Below are positions 33,802 through 42,868 of a DNA stretch of 45,953 nucleotides, one piece after another. The position numbers and the translations under genes are program-made. The stretch's first letter is position 1; each line of letters opens with the position of its first letter. The stretch is from DAOTZU01 sp034433995 (GTDB lineage Bacteria; Chloroflexota; Anaerolineae; UBA1429), in assembly GCA_034433995.1 (NCBI GenBank), contig DAOTZU010000276.1:1-45953 (forward strand). Direction: 5' to 3'. The notes under the pieces are model-generated. The model was not told the DNA's origin. It ran no database searches and saw nothing but the letters and a program-made list of their open reading frames with translations.

Positions 33802-34719
33802 CTAATCCTTGCGTCCCCAGAGGGCGATCCAATCCTCCTCCTGGGCGCGCTGGGTGATCACCAACCCGGCCTGCTGCACCGCTTGGGCCACGTCCTCCGC
33901 CCGATCGCGGATGATCCCCGAAGCCACCCACATCCCCCCCGGTCGGAGGGCCAGCGCGATCCCCTCGGCCATGGCGATGATGGTATCGGCCAGGATGTTC
34001 ACCAGGAGGAGGTCCCACCCCGTGCCGGTATAGACCGGGATCCCGGCCGGAGCGTGGGGGCCCAGGGTTCCTTGTGCGACGCTGACGATGTGCTCCACAT
34101 GGTTAAGGGCCACGTTCTCCCTGGCCACATCCACCGCCACGGGGTCCACATCCAGGGCGTGCACCTCGGCCGCGCCCTGCAAAGCCGCGGCAATAGCCAA
34201 GATGCCCGACCCCGTGCCCACATCCAACACGCGCCATCCCGGCTGCAGCAGGCGTTCGATGGCCACCAGGCATAGGCGCGTGGTGGCGTGCAGCCCGGTG
34301 CCAAAGGCCATTCCCGGGTCCAGATGGATCACCACCTCGCCGGGCCGGGGCTCGTACGTGCGCCAGGTGGGCACGATCACCGTGCGCTCGCCGATATGTT
34401 GCGGCGGGAAGAAGGCTTTCCAGGCCTCGGCCCAATCGGCCGCCTCCAGGATGGTGATGCGCGGTTCCGAGATAGGGCTCACCCGGCTGAGCAACAGGAG
34501 GGCCACCTCCAACTTGTGGCGCGTCTCTTCATCGCGCACGGGCAAGAACCCTTTGACGATCACCTGCTGGGCGCCGAGTTCCCCCGCAGCGGACGGTTTT
34601 TCCTCCACCACGGCGCCGCCCAGGCAATAGCGCCCCATAAAATTGACAAGGTCATCCACCGCTTCGCGGGCGACCTCGACGCTGATCTCGACCCAACGAT
34701 TCGCGCTTTTGGCAGACAT
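33802..34719 (-). CDS. prmA: Ribosomal protein L11 methyltransferase PrmA
   Basis: A 305-residue enzyme that trimethylates ribosomal protein L11. Residues 1-110 form the L11-recognition domain (RWVEISVEVAREAVDDLVNF). HLDPGMAFGTGLHATTRLCL near 160 and VLDVGTGSGILAIAAALQGA are the diagnostic PrmA segments (G-T-G-x-H-x-T-T and SAM motif I). LLVNILADTIIAMA near 240 is the N-I-L-A motif of protein N-methyltransferases. I start at the ATG at 34719, one base past the dnaJ stop, giving a normal length; a longer frame to 34752 would overlap dnaJ. Continuous with rsmE downstream. Confidence 0.95.
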   Translation of the reverse strand: MSAKSANRWVEISVEVAREAVDDLVNFMGRYCLGGAVVEEKPSAAGELGAQQVIVKGFLPVRDEETRHKLEVALLLLSRVSPISEPRITILEAADWAEAWKAFFPPQHIGERTVIVPTWRTYEPRPGEVVIHLDPGMAFGTGLHATTRLCLVAIERLLQPGWRVLDVGTGSGILAIAAALQGAAEVHALDVDPVAVDVARENVALNHVEHIVSVAQGTLGPHAPAGIPVYTGTGWDLLLVNILADTIIAMAEGIALALRPGGMWVASGIIRDRAEDVAQAVQQAGLVITQRAQEEDWIALWGRKD

Positions 34720-34720
34720 C

Positions 34721-35836
34721 TCAGATCCCCAACACTTCCTTGAGACGTTCAAAGAAGCCCTTATCCGCTTGCGGCGTCACTTCGCTGCCCAGGGTTTTGG
34801 CCAACTCTTGGAAAAGGCGTTTCTGGTTGGCGTCCAAGTTCGTCGGCACCACCACGTTGACGATGACGATCTGGTCACCCCGGCCGGAGCGACGCAATTT
34901 GGGCACGCCACGCCCTTTGAGGTAGAACACTGCGCCCGTCTGGGTTCCCGGAGGGATGACCAACTTCTCCTCACCCTCCAAGGTGGGTACGCGGATCTCA
35001 TCGCCCAAGGCGGCCTGGGCTACGTTGATGTTCAAATTGAGCAGAATGTCGTTCTCCCGCCGCCGGAAGAACGGGTGGGGCTTCACATGCAGGACCACAT
35101 AGAGGTTGCCGGCCGGCCCGCCATAGGTGCCCGCCTCCCCCTCGCCCGAAAGGCGGATGCGGGTATCATCGTCCACGCCGGCGGGGATATCGATGGCGAT
35201 CTTTTTGCGGCGCTCCACGCGCTGGGCGCCATGACAGGTGGAACAGGGGGTGGTCACGATCTCGCCCTGGCCGCCACAGCGCGGACAGGTGGAGACGTTC
35301 ACAAAGGCGCCAAAGATGGATTGCTGGGCGCGGCGGATCTGCCCGGTGCCGTGGCATTCGGGGCACCGCACGGGCGTGGTGCCCGGCTCGGCGCCGCTGC
35401 CGTGACAGGTGGGGCACGTCTCCAGGCGGGAGATCTCGATCTCCCGGGTGCAGCCAAAGACGGCCTCTTCGAAGCTGATCTCTAGATCGTAGCGCAGATC
35501 GGCGCCGCGTCGCGGCCCTTGGCGAGTCGTTGCCCGGGTGCCAAAGCCAAAGAAATCCTCAAAGATATCCTCAAAGCCGCCAAAGCCAAAACCCCCGAAA
35601 TCCTGCTGCCCCAACCCGGCATGCCCGAAACGGTCGTAACGGGCGCGCTTTTCGTCATCGCTCAGGATCTGGTAGGCTTCGTTGATCTCTTTGAACTTGG
35701 CCTCCGCGTCCGGCTCTTTGCTCACATCGGGGTGATATTGCCGCGCCAGCTTGCGGTAAGCCGAGCGGATCTCCTCTTTGGAGGCATTCCGGGAGACGCC
35801 CAGGATCTCGTAATAGTCGCGCTGCTCAGGGGACAT
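34721..35836 (-). CDS. dnaJ: Chaperone DnaJ (zinc-finger class)
   Basis: A 371-residue class A J-protein, partner of DnaK. The J domain (1-70) has YYEILGVSRNASKEEI and RQYHPDVSK with the HPD motif. A Gly/Phe linker follows (GHAGLGQQDFGGFGFGGF). The zinc region (residues about 140-215) has four Cys motifs: CPTCHGSG, CPECHGTG, CPRCGGQG and CSTCHGAQ; the last departs from C-x2-C-x-G-x-G at its final Gly but keeps both cysteines. The two C-terminal beta domains follow (IRLSGEGEAGTYG, VFYLKGRGVPKLRRSG). The 143-bp gap from dnaK contains a 17-bp palindrome. Distinct from the CbpA-type protein at 27089, so the genome has at least two J-proteins. Confidence 0.96.
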   Translation of the reverse strand: MSPEQRDYYEILGVSRNASKEEIRSAYRKLARQYHPDVSKEPDAEAKFKEINEAYQILSDDEKRARYDRFGHAGLGQQDFGGFGFGGFEDIFEDFFGFGTRATTRQGPRRGADLRYDLEISFEEAVFGCTREIEISRLETCPTCHGSGAEPGTTPVRCPECHGTGQIRRAQQSIFGAFVNVSTCPRCGGQGEIVTTPCSTCHGAQRVERRKKIAIDIPAGVDDDTRIRLSGEGEAGTYGGPAGNLYVVLHVKPHPFFRRRENDILLNLNINVAQAALGDEIRVPTLEGEEKLVIPPGTQTGAVFYLKGRGVPKLRRSGRGDQIVIVNVVVPTNLDANQKRLFQELAKTLGSEVTPQADKGFFERLKEVLGI

Positions 35837-35911
35837 GCCGCAAATCTACTCCCGCGTTAGGCTCGCACCCTTGGAGTGTACATGGGGTTGGCTTTGGCGT
35901 CAAAGAAACTC

Positions 35912-35949
35912 CCAGACCCGACAGGTCTCGGAAGACCTGTCGGGTCTGG
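35912..35949. repeat. Palindromic repeat with ACAGGTCT core, copy 2
   Basis: A perfect 17-bp stem CCAGACCCGACAGGTCT (35912-35928) and its complement (35933-35949), loop CGGA, between dnaK and dnaJ. The central ACAGGTC/GACCTGT is shared with the palindrome at 14519. No T-tract. It could attenuate or process the dnaK-dnaJ transcript. Confidence 0.9.
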
Positions 35950-35979
35950 ATAGTGGCTCTGTCGTTCGGGCCAGGCGCG

Positions 35980-37875
<1,896 letters not shown>

Positions 37876-37903
37876 AGTGTATATCCTCCTAGATTAGGCA
37901 AAC

Positions 37904-38503
37904 TTACGAAGCTTTCGGCTCCTTTTGCGGTCCGGGGCCGTTGGACACTTTGACCAATGTTGGCCGCACCACGTGATCGGCCAAGAGATAACCTTTCTGC
38001 AATTCCTCCATCACCGTGCCCGCCGGATAGACGTCGCTCTCCTCTTGCAAGAGCGCCTCGTGGTAGTGCGGGTCGAACGGTTTGCCCAGAGCCTCGATGG
38101 GCTGGGCCTGGAAATCCGCCAAAATGCCCTGCAATTTGCGCTCGATCAAAGCCAGCCCCTCAAACCACGGCGTCCCTTGCAGGCCATCGGGGGCCTGGCG
38201 CAGGGCCCGCTCCAGGTCGTCCAAGGAGGGCAACAGTTTTTTCAGCACCTGCACCTTGAGCCGCACCAACTGCTGTTCCTGGTCCCGCTCCTGGCGCTTG
38301 CGGTAATTGGCAAATTCGGCGGCGCTGCGCCGATACTGGTCAAGCCAGTAATCGGCCTGCGCCCGCGCTTGCTCCAACTCCTGGCGCAAATTCTCCACCT
38401 CATGCACCTGTTCCTGAGCTCCCACCCCCTCTTTATCGCGGGCCTCTGGAGATTCGTCGGCCTGCGGATTTTCATTGGTCGGTTTCACCTGACCTTCTAC
38501 CAT
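37904..38503 (-). CDS. grpE: Nucleotide exchange factor GrpE
   Basis: A 199-residue co-chaperone that releases ADP from DnaK. The first 35 residues are acidic and disordered. A long coiled coil follows (ENLRQELEQARAQADYWLDQ), then the family signature RRSAAEFANYRKRQERDQEQ, and the C-terminal beta domain with GKPFDPHYHEALLQEES and YPAGTVMEELQKGYLLADHV, which contacts DnaK. Length is typical. It lies 41 bp after hrcA and 28 bp before dnaK. Confidence 0.95.
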   Translation of the reverse strand: MVEGQVKPTNENPQADESPEARDKEGVGAQEQVHEVENLRQELEQARAQADYWLDQYRRSAAEFANYRKRQERDQEQQLVRLKVQVLKKLLPSLDDLERALRQAPDGLQGTPWFEGLALIERKLQGILADFQAQPIEALGKPFDPHYHEALLQEESDVYPAGTVMEELQKGYLLADHVVRPTLVKVSNGPGPQKEPKAS

Positions 38504-38544
38504 CCCTCGCTCTCCTCATCCACCAGCGTTCCGTGTAAACAGCC

Positions 38545-39582
38545 TCAATCACCATAGACGTTCTCGACCATGGTATCCATCAGGCGCGCCACATAGCGCA
38601 CCGTCGAGACCACCCGGGCATAGGGCATGCGCATGGGCCCCACCACGCCCAACACCCCGCTGGCCTTTTCCTTGATGCCATAGGGCGAAAGGACCATGCT
38701 CACGTCGTCCATCGGTTCGTCGAGGCCCTCACCGCCGATGATGACCTGGACGCCGTTGGCCTGCAAAATCCGCCCGACGATCTCTTCCAGGATGCCGTTC
38801 TGCTCCAGGATCTGGATGATCTGGCGGAATTTATCCACCTCCTCGAATTCGGGCTGCCGCAGGATGTGCAACAATCCGTCGCGATAGATCTCACGCACCG
38901 AGCGGCGATCCACCTGTTGCATCCGATAGAGCACCCGCTCCAACACCTCCGCCTCGAGACCGTTCAGCTCCGCCAGGGCCGGATCGGCGCTCTCCTGAAT
39001 CTCGGCCAGGGAGCGATTGCCCAAAAGGGCGTTGAGCTTGTTGGAGATGGTGCTCAACTTGTCCTGTTCGATGGGCACGGATAGGGCCAGCATCTCTTGA
39101 TGGATGCTGCTATCCTGCAAGACCAAGATCAAGAGACACAACGTATCGTTGATGGAGATCAGCTCCAGATGCTTGAACCGCGCCTTGCTGGCGTGGGGCG
39201 GCGTCACCAGCGAGGCCGTCTGGGAAGTGTGGGCCAACACCGCCGCCGTCAAGCGCATCCATTGCTCCAGGTCCAGCCGGATCTGGTGGAACTGGTGCTG
39301 GATCATGCGCTGTTCGGGCAGGGGCAGCTCCGCCTCTTCCATCAGCCGCTCGACGAAATAACGATAGCCTTGGACGGTGGGGATGCGCCCCGCCGAGGTG
39401 TGCGGCTGGTACACATACCCCAGCTCCTCCAAGATCGCCAGCTCGTTGCGCACAGTGGCGGAACTGCAATCCAGCCGCCCGATGCGGATCAAGCTGCTGG
39501 AGCCCACCGGCGCCGCCGAAGCTGTATACTCTTCGACCAGCAAGCGCAGGATCTCGCGCTGCCTTGGGGTCAATTCCTCCAT
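38545..39582 (-). CDS. hrcA: Heat-inducible transcription repressor HrcA
   Basis: A 345-residue repressor that binds CIRCE operators. The N-terminal winged helix (LTPRQREILRLLVEEYTASA, then DCSSATVRNELAILEELGY) and HTSAGRIPTVQGYRYFVERL are diagnostic. A GAF-like middle domain and the C-terminal DDVSMVLSPYGIKEKASGVL-type segment (G-P-x-R-M-x-Y at the end) follow. The start at 39582 lies just inside the transcript, 15 bp from a CIRCE element, with AATTATGGAGG context. It is first in the operon, so HrcA represses itself and grpE-dnaK-dnaJ; GroE normally tunes its activity, yet the GroEL-like gene of this window lacks CIRCE. Confidence 0.96.
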   Translation of the reverse strand: MEELTPRQREILRLLVEEYTASAAPVGSSSLIRIGRLDCSSATVRNELAILEELGYVYQPHTSAGRIPTVQGYRYFVERLMEEAELPLPEQRMIQHQFHQIRLDLEQWMRLTAAVLAHTSQTASLVTPPHASKARFKHLELISINDTLCLLILVLQDSSIHQEMLALSVPIEQDKLSTISNKLNALLGNRSLAEIQESADPALAELNGLEAEVLERVLYRMQQVDRRSVREIYRDGLLHILRQPEFEEVDKFRQIIQILEQNGILEEIVGRILQANGVQVIIGGEGLDEPMDDVSMVLSPYGIKEKASGVLGVVGPMRMPYARVVSTVRYVARLMDTMVENVYGD

Positions 39583-39597
39583 AATTCCCCCACCACG

Positions 39598-39624
39598 TTA
39601 GCACTCAACAGTTCCGAGTGCCAG
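39598..39624 (-). promoter_or_regulatory. CIRCE operator, proximal
   Basis: TTAGCACTC-N9-GAGTGCCAG (plus-strand reading), 16 of 18 arm bases matching TTAGCACTC-N9-GAGTGCTAA. It sits one base downstream of the proximal -10 box, over the transcription start of hrcA. Confidence 0.92.
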
Positions 39625-39625
39625 T

Positions 39626-39654
39626 ATCATAGCACCGCCGGCCCGCTCTGTCAA
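39626..39654 (-). promoter_or_regulatory. Proximal hrcA promoter
   Basis: Minus-strand TTGACA (39654-39649), 17 bp, TATGAT (39631-39626). Confidence 0.85.
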
Positions 39655-39699
39655 GGGTTCGCGGGGCGGCAAGGCTATGGTCATATTATGGTCAAGCTA

Positions 39700-39726
39700 A
39701 TAGCACTCTCCATCCAAGACTGCCAA
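39700..39726 (-). promoter_or_regulatory. Degenerate CIRCE operator, distal
   Basis: Minus-strand TTGGCAGTC-N9-GAGTGCTAT: three mismatches in 18 to the CIRCE arms, with exact N9 spacing. It is one base downstream of the distal -10 box, mirroring the proximal module 102 bp away. Confidence 0.7.
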
Positions 39727-39727
39727 G

Positions 39728-39756
39728 ATAATAGCACATTGAGCCGAATTTGTCAA
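39728..39756 (-). promoter_or_regulatory. Distal hrcA promoter
   Basis: Minus-strand TTGACA (39756-39751), 17 bp, TATTAT (39733-39728). Confidence 0.85.
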
Positions 39757-39873
39757 GTTTTTTGATGGGCCCATTTCCTGGGGCGCCCTCACCGCCTTGG
39801 CCTCGCGGCGGGAAGCCCGGCCAAAACGGGCAAACCCGGCTAGATCCCCGCTGTCCGGAGGGCGCCGAGAAAC

Positions 39874-39966
39874 GCCGTCGGTTGGAAACCGACGGCTGGG
39901 GATGATAAGCCCGCAAGCCCGCAACGCGGGCTTGACAAGCAGAGCCGTCGGATTCTATCCGACGGC
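39874..39966. repeat. Three-hairpin repeat element, copy 2
   Basis: GCCGTCGGTT/AACCGACGGC with loop GGA is at 39874-39896; CAAGCCCGC/GCGGGCTTG with loop AAC at 39914-39934; GCCGTCGGAT/ATCCGACGGC with loop TCT at 39944-39966. Relative to copy 1 it has an 8-bp duplication (AAGCCCGC at 39907) and the middle loop is the reverse complement of that in copy 1. The gene-free region 39583-40174 otherwise holds the hrcA promoters and the promoter at 40075; the remaining GC-rich flanks show nothing recognisable. Confidence 0.9.
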
Positions 39967-40074
39967 GCGCGGGCCAAGCCCACACGCCATCAGCGGCCCG
40001 GCGCGCCGCCGGAAGGCCGGTGGGAAGCGCCCTCAAACCGGGCTAAATCTCAAAACCCCTCACAGTCCGCCAGT

Positions 40075-40102
40075 TTGACGAAATCGCCAAATGTCTTATA
40101 TT
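40075..40102 (+). promoter_or_regulatory. Promoter of the six-cysteine small protein gene
   Basis: TTGACG (40075-40080), 16 bp, TATATT (40097-40102); the leader is about 65 nt. Confidence 0.55.
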
Positions 40103-40174
40103 TACGTTTCGTGTGGGCAAGTACCTTTGTCCTCAAAGCCTTGACGGGCTGATATTTTTGCAAGGAGTTCAAAG

Positions 40175-40369
40175 ATGGGCCTCTTTCGTAAGAACGGGAG
40201 CAAGCGTTGCCCCGATTGCCGGTTCTATGTGATGGTGGAAGGGCATGGCTATTGCGCCAAGAACGTCCCGGCCAGCGTGAATGTGCGGCTGCTCTCGACC
40301 CAGGGGTTGAAGCGGCAGTGCACCCGCTGCCCGGAGGAGATGACCTGCAACGATTGGCAGGCTAAGTGA
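40175..40369 (+). CDS. Small six-cysteine (zinc- or Fe-S-binding) protein, unknown function
   Basis: A 64-residue basic protein with six cysteines in three groups: CPDC at residues 12-15, a lone Cys in GHGYCAKN (about 27), and CTRCPEEMTC (about 49-58). The pattern suits a structural zinc site or small Fe-S cluster; no named family is recognised. AAGGAG lies 8 bp ahead of the ATG, a promoter is readable upstream, and a strong terminator follows, so this is a real monocistronic gene despite its size. There is no signal peptide or membrane segment. It is convergent with the methyltransferase gene at 40416. Another Cys-rich small protein lies 1 kb away (41192), but the motifs differ. Confidence 0.75.
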   Translation: MGLFRKNGSKRCPDCRFYVMVEGHGYCAKNVPASVNVRLLSTQGLKRQCTRCPEEMTCNDWQAK

Positions 40370-40387
40370 TTCTCTCACCGCTGGGGT

Positions 40388-40424
40388 GATGGGCATAGCG
40401 CGCGCTATGCCCATCTTATTTTTG
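40388..40424 (+). terminator. Intrinsic terminator of the small six-cysteine gene
   Basis: GATGGGCATAGCG (40388-40400) and its complement (40403-40415), 13 bp, followed by TTATTTTTG. The T-rich run contains the stop codon of the convergent methyltransferase gene. Confidence 0.9.
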
Positions 40425-41195
40425 TGGGCCGGAACGCTGGGCCACCAGAATGAGGTCGCCGCTGGTTTGGGGGGCATAAGGCTCGCCGCGATAACTGCCA
40501 TAGGCCGTCACGGGGGCCAAGCCGGTGGCCCGCAGCAGGGCCTCCAGCTCCGCATGGCGCCACGCCCGCAGAAGGGTCTGCTCCACCCGGGCCGTCCACG
40601 GCGCTTGCCCCTGTCGGTGCAGGCGCACCAGATTAAATCGCAGCAGCTCACCGGCGAAATCGTAAAAACGGAAAAAGACCCACTCCTGCTCCCCCTCTTG
40701 GGCCACTTGGGGATCCATGAACCGCTCTTGGAGGGCCAAGACGCGATCGAAATTGCGGTTCTGGATGATGAGCACCCCGCCCGGCCTGAGCACGGCGGCC
40801 ATATCCCGCAAGGCGTGCTCCAAGGCTGGGAGGTCCGTCACGTGGGGGAGGGAGTTGCCCAGACAGATCAACGCATCAAAGGGACCGGGCAACGCCTGGG
40901 CCAGTTCGCCGAATCCCAAAGGATAAAACGCCACCGTGACGCCGGCCTCTTGGGCGTTCCGGCGAGCGCGCTCCACCATGGCCTGGCTGAGATCCGTCCC
41001 GGTGAACCCGTATCCCTCCTTGGCCAGGGCGATGGCGTGTTGCCCGGTGCCGCAGGCCACGTCCAAGATGGTGCGCACCGCATGCTCTTGAAAGATGCGC
41101 CGCAAGAAGGGCAGCTCGAAGGCGAGACGCGCCGGCCAGTTGACGAACCGGTCATAATCCTCAAAGGCATCGTAAAGCGGCACGGGTTGGGTCAC
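40416..41195 (-). CDS. Class I SAM-dependent methyltransferase
   Basis: A 259-residue methyltransferase. LYDAFEDYDRFVNWPARLAF opens the protein; motif I ILDVACGTGQHAIALAKEGY is near residue 55, TGTDLSQAMVERARRN supplies the acidic ribose-binding residue, and FDALICLGNSLPHV is motif IV. This N-terminal pattern (Y-D-x-F-x-D-Y-D) is common in small-molecule N- and glycine/sarcosine-type methyltransferases, but the substrate is not readable. The start GTG (41195) overlaps the zinc-ribbon gene's stop by 4 bp (GTGA), so it is translationally coupled to the ferredoxin cluster upstream. It is the last gene of that operon. Confidence 0.8.
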   Translation of the reverse strand: MTQPVPLYDAFEDYDRFVNWPARLAFELPFLRRIFQEHAVRTILDVACGTGQHAIALAKEGYGFTGTDLSQAMVERARRNAQEAGVTVAFYPLGFGELAQALPGPFDALICLGNSLPHVTDLPALEHALRDMAAVLRPGGVLIIQNRNFDRVLALQERFMDPQVAQEGEQEWVFFRFYDFAGELLRFNLVRLHRQGQAPWTARVEQTLLRAWRHAELEALLRATGLAPVTAYGSYRGEPYAPQTSGDLILVAQRSGPQK

Positions 41196-41434
41196 GTTTT
41201 CCGCCTCGCGCGACGATAGTTGGCCAGGGCGCTGGCCCCCACGCACTCCTCCGCCTTGGAGCACCAATCCAAACAGGTGGCCCCTTGGTCACGATAGATC
41301 CAAGCCTGGCAACCTGGGCAGCGCACGCGGTATTCGTCCGTCCAGATCTCCACTTCTTGCCGACAATGCGGGCAGCGGACGAACTCGGGCCTCGGCTCTT
41401 GGATCGCCCGCGCCCCAGGACACGAAAGCGCCAT
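41192..41434 (-). CDS. Small zinc-ribbon protein with C-x3-C-x4-C tail
   Basis: An 80-residue protein. FVRCPHCRQEVEIWTDEYRV and RCPGCQAWIYRD form a four-Cys zinc ribbon. After it, TCLDWCSKAEECVG adds three more cysteines in a pattern seen beside Fe-S and hybrid-cluster genes in anaerobes. The ATG at 41434 has TAGGAGG 6 bp ahead. It lies 10 bp after the second ferredoxin gene and overlaps the methyltransferase start. Role unknown; a redox-sensing or cluster-delivery accessory to the adjacent ferredoxins is a reasonable guess. Confidence 0.75.
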   Translation of the reverse strand: MALSCPGARAIQEPRPEFVRCPHCRQEVEIWTDEYRVRCPGCQAWIYRDQGATCLDWCSKAEECVGASALANYRRARRKT

Positions 41435-41444
41435 GGTCGGCCTC

Positions 41445-41810
41445 CTATCCATGGATCAAGCTGGGCAGGCAATGGGTACAAACCCACAGATTCTGCCCCT
41501 TGGTACGGCAAGGAAGCAAGACAGCATACTCCTCGCTCACCTCGCAACGAAAGCATTGGTGCCTCTGTGCCTCGGCTGGCGCTGCGCCGGCGCCATGCTC
41601 CACAAACGTAGGCGCCTCTCGCCGCTCGATGGAGAGCGCCCCGGTGGGGCACACCGCCAGGCAAAGCCCGGCGCCATCGCACAGCTCTTCACGGAGGACC
41701 TTGGCCTTGCCCCCCACCAACGTAATCGCCCCCTCGGCGCACGGCGTGACACAGAGGCCACAGCCATTGCACAACTCTTCATCAATCTTGACGATATTGC
41801 GCACCACCAT
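41445..41810 (-). CDS. 4Fe-4S ferredoxin-domain protein with C-terminal Cys-rich tail
   Basis: A 121-residue protein. The first ferredoxin motif ELCNGCGLCVTPCAEG is complete. The second, ELCDGAGLCLAVCPTG, has Ala where the second ligand Cys should be, a variant known in this family. A C-terminal zinc-ribbon-like tail holds CFRCE, LLPCRTKG and WVCTHCLP. It probably carries electrons or senses redox state in the cytosol. TAGGAG lies directly against the ATG at 41810, so the true start may be the GTG two codons on (41804). It follows the 72-residue ferredoxin by 3 bp. Confidence 0.82.
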   Translation of the reverse strand: MVVRNIVKIDEELCNGCGLCVTPCAEGAITLVGGKAKVLREELCDGAGLCLAVCPTGALSIERREAPTFVEHGAGAAPAEAQRHQCFRCEVSEEYAVLLPCRTKGQNLWVCTHCLPSLIHG

Positions 41811-41813
41811 CTC

Positions 41814-42032
41814 CTATTCCCCCTTTGGCGCGGCGAAGGTAATCTCAAAGGGCAGCGCGATGGCCCCTTTGGGGCAGACCTCCTCGCAATCTCCGCAATA
41901 GGCGCAATGCTCCTCATCCACCATCAGGTGCTCCTCAGCGATGCTCAGGGCCCCATTGGGGCAAGCCGAGAGGCAATCGCCACAGAGATCGCACAGTGCA
42001 AGGTCAATTTCAGGCAATGCTTGCTTGGCCAT
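41814..42032 (-). CDS. 2[4Fe-4S] ferredoxin
   Basis: A 72-residue clostridial-type ferredoxin with two full C-x2-C-x2-C-x3-CP motifs: LCDLCGDCLSACPNG and HCAYCGDCEEVCPKG. Both clusters should be low-potential electron carriers. First gene of the operon continuing to the Cys-rich ferredoxin, zinc-ribbon protein and methyltransferase. Promoter and Crp/Fnr box lie directly upstream, overlapping the end of the crp/fnr gene, so redox-linked activation is likely. Some such dicluster proteins are sensor or assembly factors rather than carriers. Confidence 0.9.
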   Translation of the reverse strand: MAKQALPEIDLALCDLCGDCLSACPNGALSIAEEHLMVDEEHCAYCGDCEEVCPKGAIALPFEITFAAPKGE

Positions 42033-42062
42033 CGTCTAGGATCCCTTTGTGTGATTAGCTTG

Positions 42063-42105
42063 ATCTTAGCATCCCGAGCCGAGAAAAGCTGTGACTTGGG
42101 TCACA
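42063..42105 (-). promoter_or_regulatory. Crp/Fnr-type box with extended -10 promoter for the ferredoxin operon
   Basis: TGTGA-CTTGGG-TCACA at 42090-42105 is a perfect 5-6-5 palindrome. The minus-strand extended -10 TGCTAAGAT lies at 42071-42063. With +1 near 42056 the box is centred close to -41.5, a class II activator position. It overlaps the stop codon of the adjacent crp/fnr gene. Confidence 0.72.
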
Positions 42106-42763
42106 TGTTTCCCCTGGCGGCAAGCTCTCGCAGGGCAGCGGCATCCACGATCTCGATGCGACCCCGCTCCAGGCGAATCCACCCTGCGGCGCCGAACTGG
42201 GCCAACGTGCGGGCGACGACCTCGCGCACGGTGCCCAATTGGGCGGCCATCTCCCGTTGGGTCAAGCGTTCCCGCACCATGGCGCGCTCCAAAAGCAACT
42301 TGGCCAACCGCTCCGGCACGGAACGCAGGGCCAAATCCTCCACCAGCGCGCTGAACTCCCGCAGACGGCGCGCCATGTCTTGGAGCAAGGCCCAGGCCAT
42401 CGCCGGATGGCGCTGCAGGGCGCCGAGAAAATCTTGGCGCGGGAGAGCGATCACCGTAGCCCGGGTCGCCGCTTGGGTGGTGGTGGGCAAGGGGCCGCCA
42501 TCCAAGGCCGGCACCAGGTAGAAACTTTGGCCCGGGGTGAACTCGCGCACCGCCAGTTCGCGCCCTTGGGCCGAATATTTGAGGGCCACCAAGCGCCCGG
42601 CGAACACCCAGTAAACCGCCTGGCAGGGCTCACCCTCCATGGCCAAGATCTCGCCGCGCTGCAGAGAGCGTGCCGTCGCCCGGCGGGCGATCTCGGCCAC
42701 CTGTTGGTCGGTGAGGCCCTGGAAATAAGGATGACCGCGAAAAAACTCGTGGATGGTGACCAA
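42101..42763 (-). CDS. Crp/Fnr-family transcription regulator
   Basis: A 220-residue regulator. The N-terminal cyclic-nucleotide-type beta roll (IHEFFRGHPYFQGLTDQQVAE, ILAMEGEPCQAVYWVFAGRL, FTPGQSFYLVPALDGG) is followed by a dimerisation helix. The C-terminal winged helix (RLTQREMAAQLGTVREVVAR) carries the E-x-x-x-R-type DNA-contact helix that reads TGTGA half-sites. It lacks the N-terminal Cys cluster of FNR, so it does not sense oxygen that way; the effector is unknown. I choose the TTG at 42763 because AAGGAGG sits 8 bp upstream and a -10 box lies further back. An ATG nine codons earlier would begin over the -10 box. It probably activates the ferredoxin operon downstream and may act on the divergent fucosidase gene. 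Confidence 0.85.
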   Translation of the reverse strand: MVTIHEFFRGHPYFQGLTDQQVAEIARRATARSLQRGEILAMEGEPCQAVYWVFAGRLVALKYSAQGRELAVREFTPGQSFYLVPALDGGPLPTTTQAATRATVIALPRQDFLGALQRHPAMAWALLQDMARRLREFSALVEDLALRSVPERLAKLLLERAMVRERLTQREMAAQLGTVREVVARTLAQFGAAGWIRLERGRIEIVDAAALRELAARGNM

Positions 42764-42791
42764 AGGCTCTCCCTCCTTGTGGCGTGGATGC

Positions 42792-42821
42792 ATTATAGCG
42801 CACTGCGGCCAGGGCCAACAA
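42792..42821 (-). promoter_or_regulatory. Promoter of the crp/fnr gene
   Basis: Minus-strand TATAAT (42797-42792) with a poor -35 (TTGTTG, 42821-42816, 18 bp). The weak -35 suggests dependence on an activator. Confidence 0.5.
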
Positions 42822-42839
42822 CGCCCCAGGCATCCAGCC

Positions 42840-42868
42840 TTGACATGAACGCCTCGGCGGCCTAAGAT
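42840..42868 (+). promoter_or_regulatory. Promoter of the fucosidase gene
   Basis: TTGACA (42840-42845), 17 bp, TAAGAT (42863-42868). The leader is about 125 nt; I see no riboswitch in it. Confidence 0.65.

Noticed and set aside
39692..40036. Minus-strand frames of 75-114 codons in the hrcA upstream region
   Set aside because: They read through the three-hairpin element and both hrcA promoters, with no ribosome-binding site and no protein-like pattern.
42101..42790. FNR oxygen sensor with ATG start upstream
   Set aside because: The ATG start would lie on the -10 box, and no N-terminal cysteine cluster exists; the TTG at 42763 with an ideal Shine-Dalgarno is preferred.
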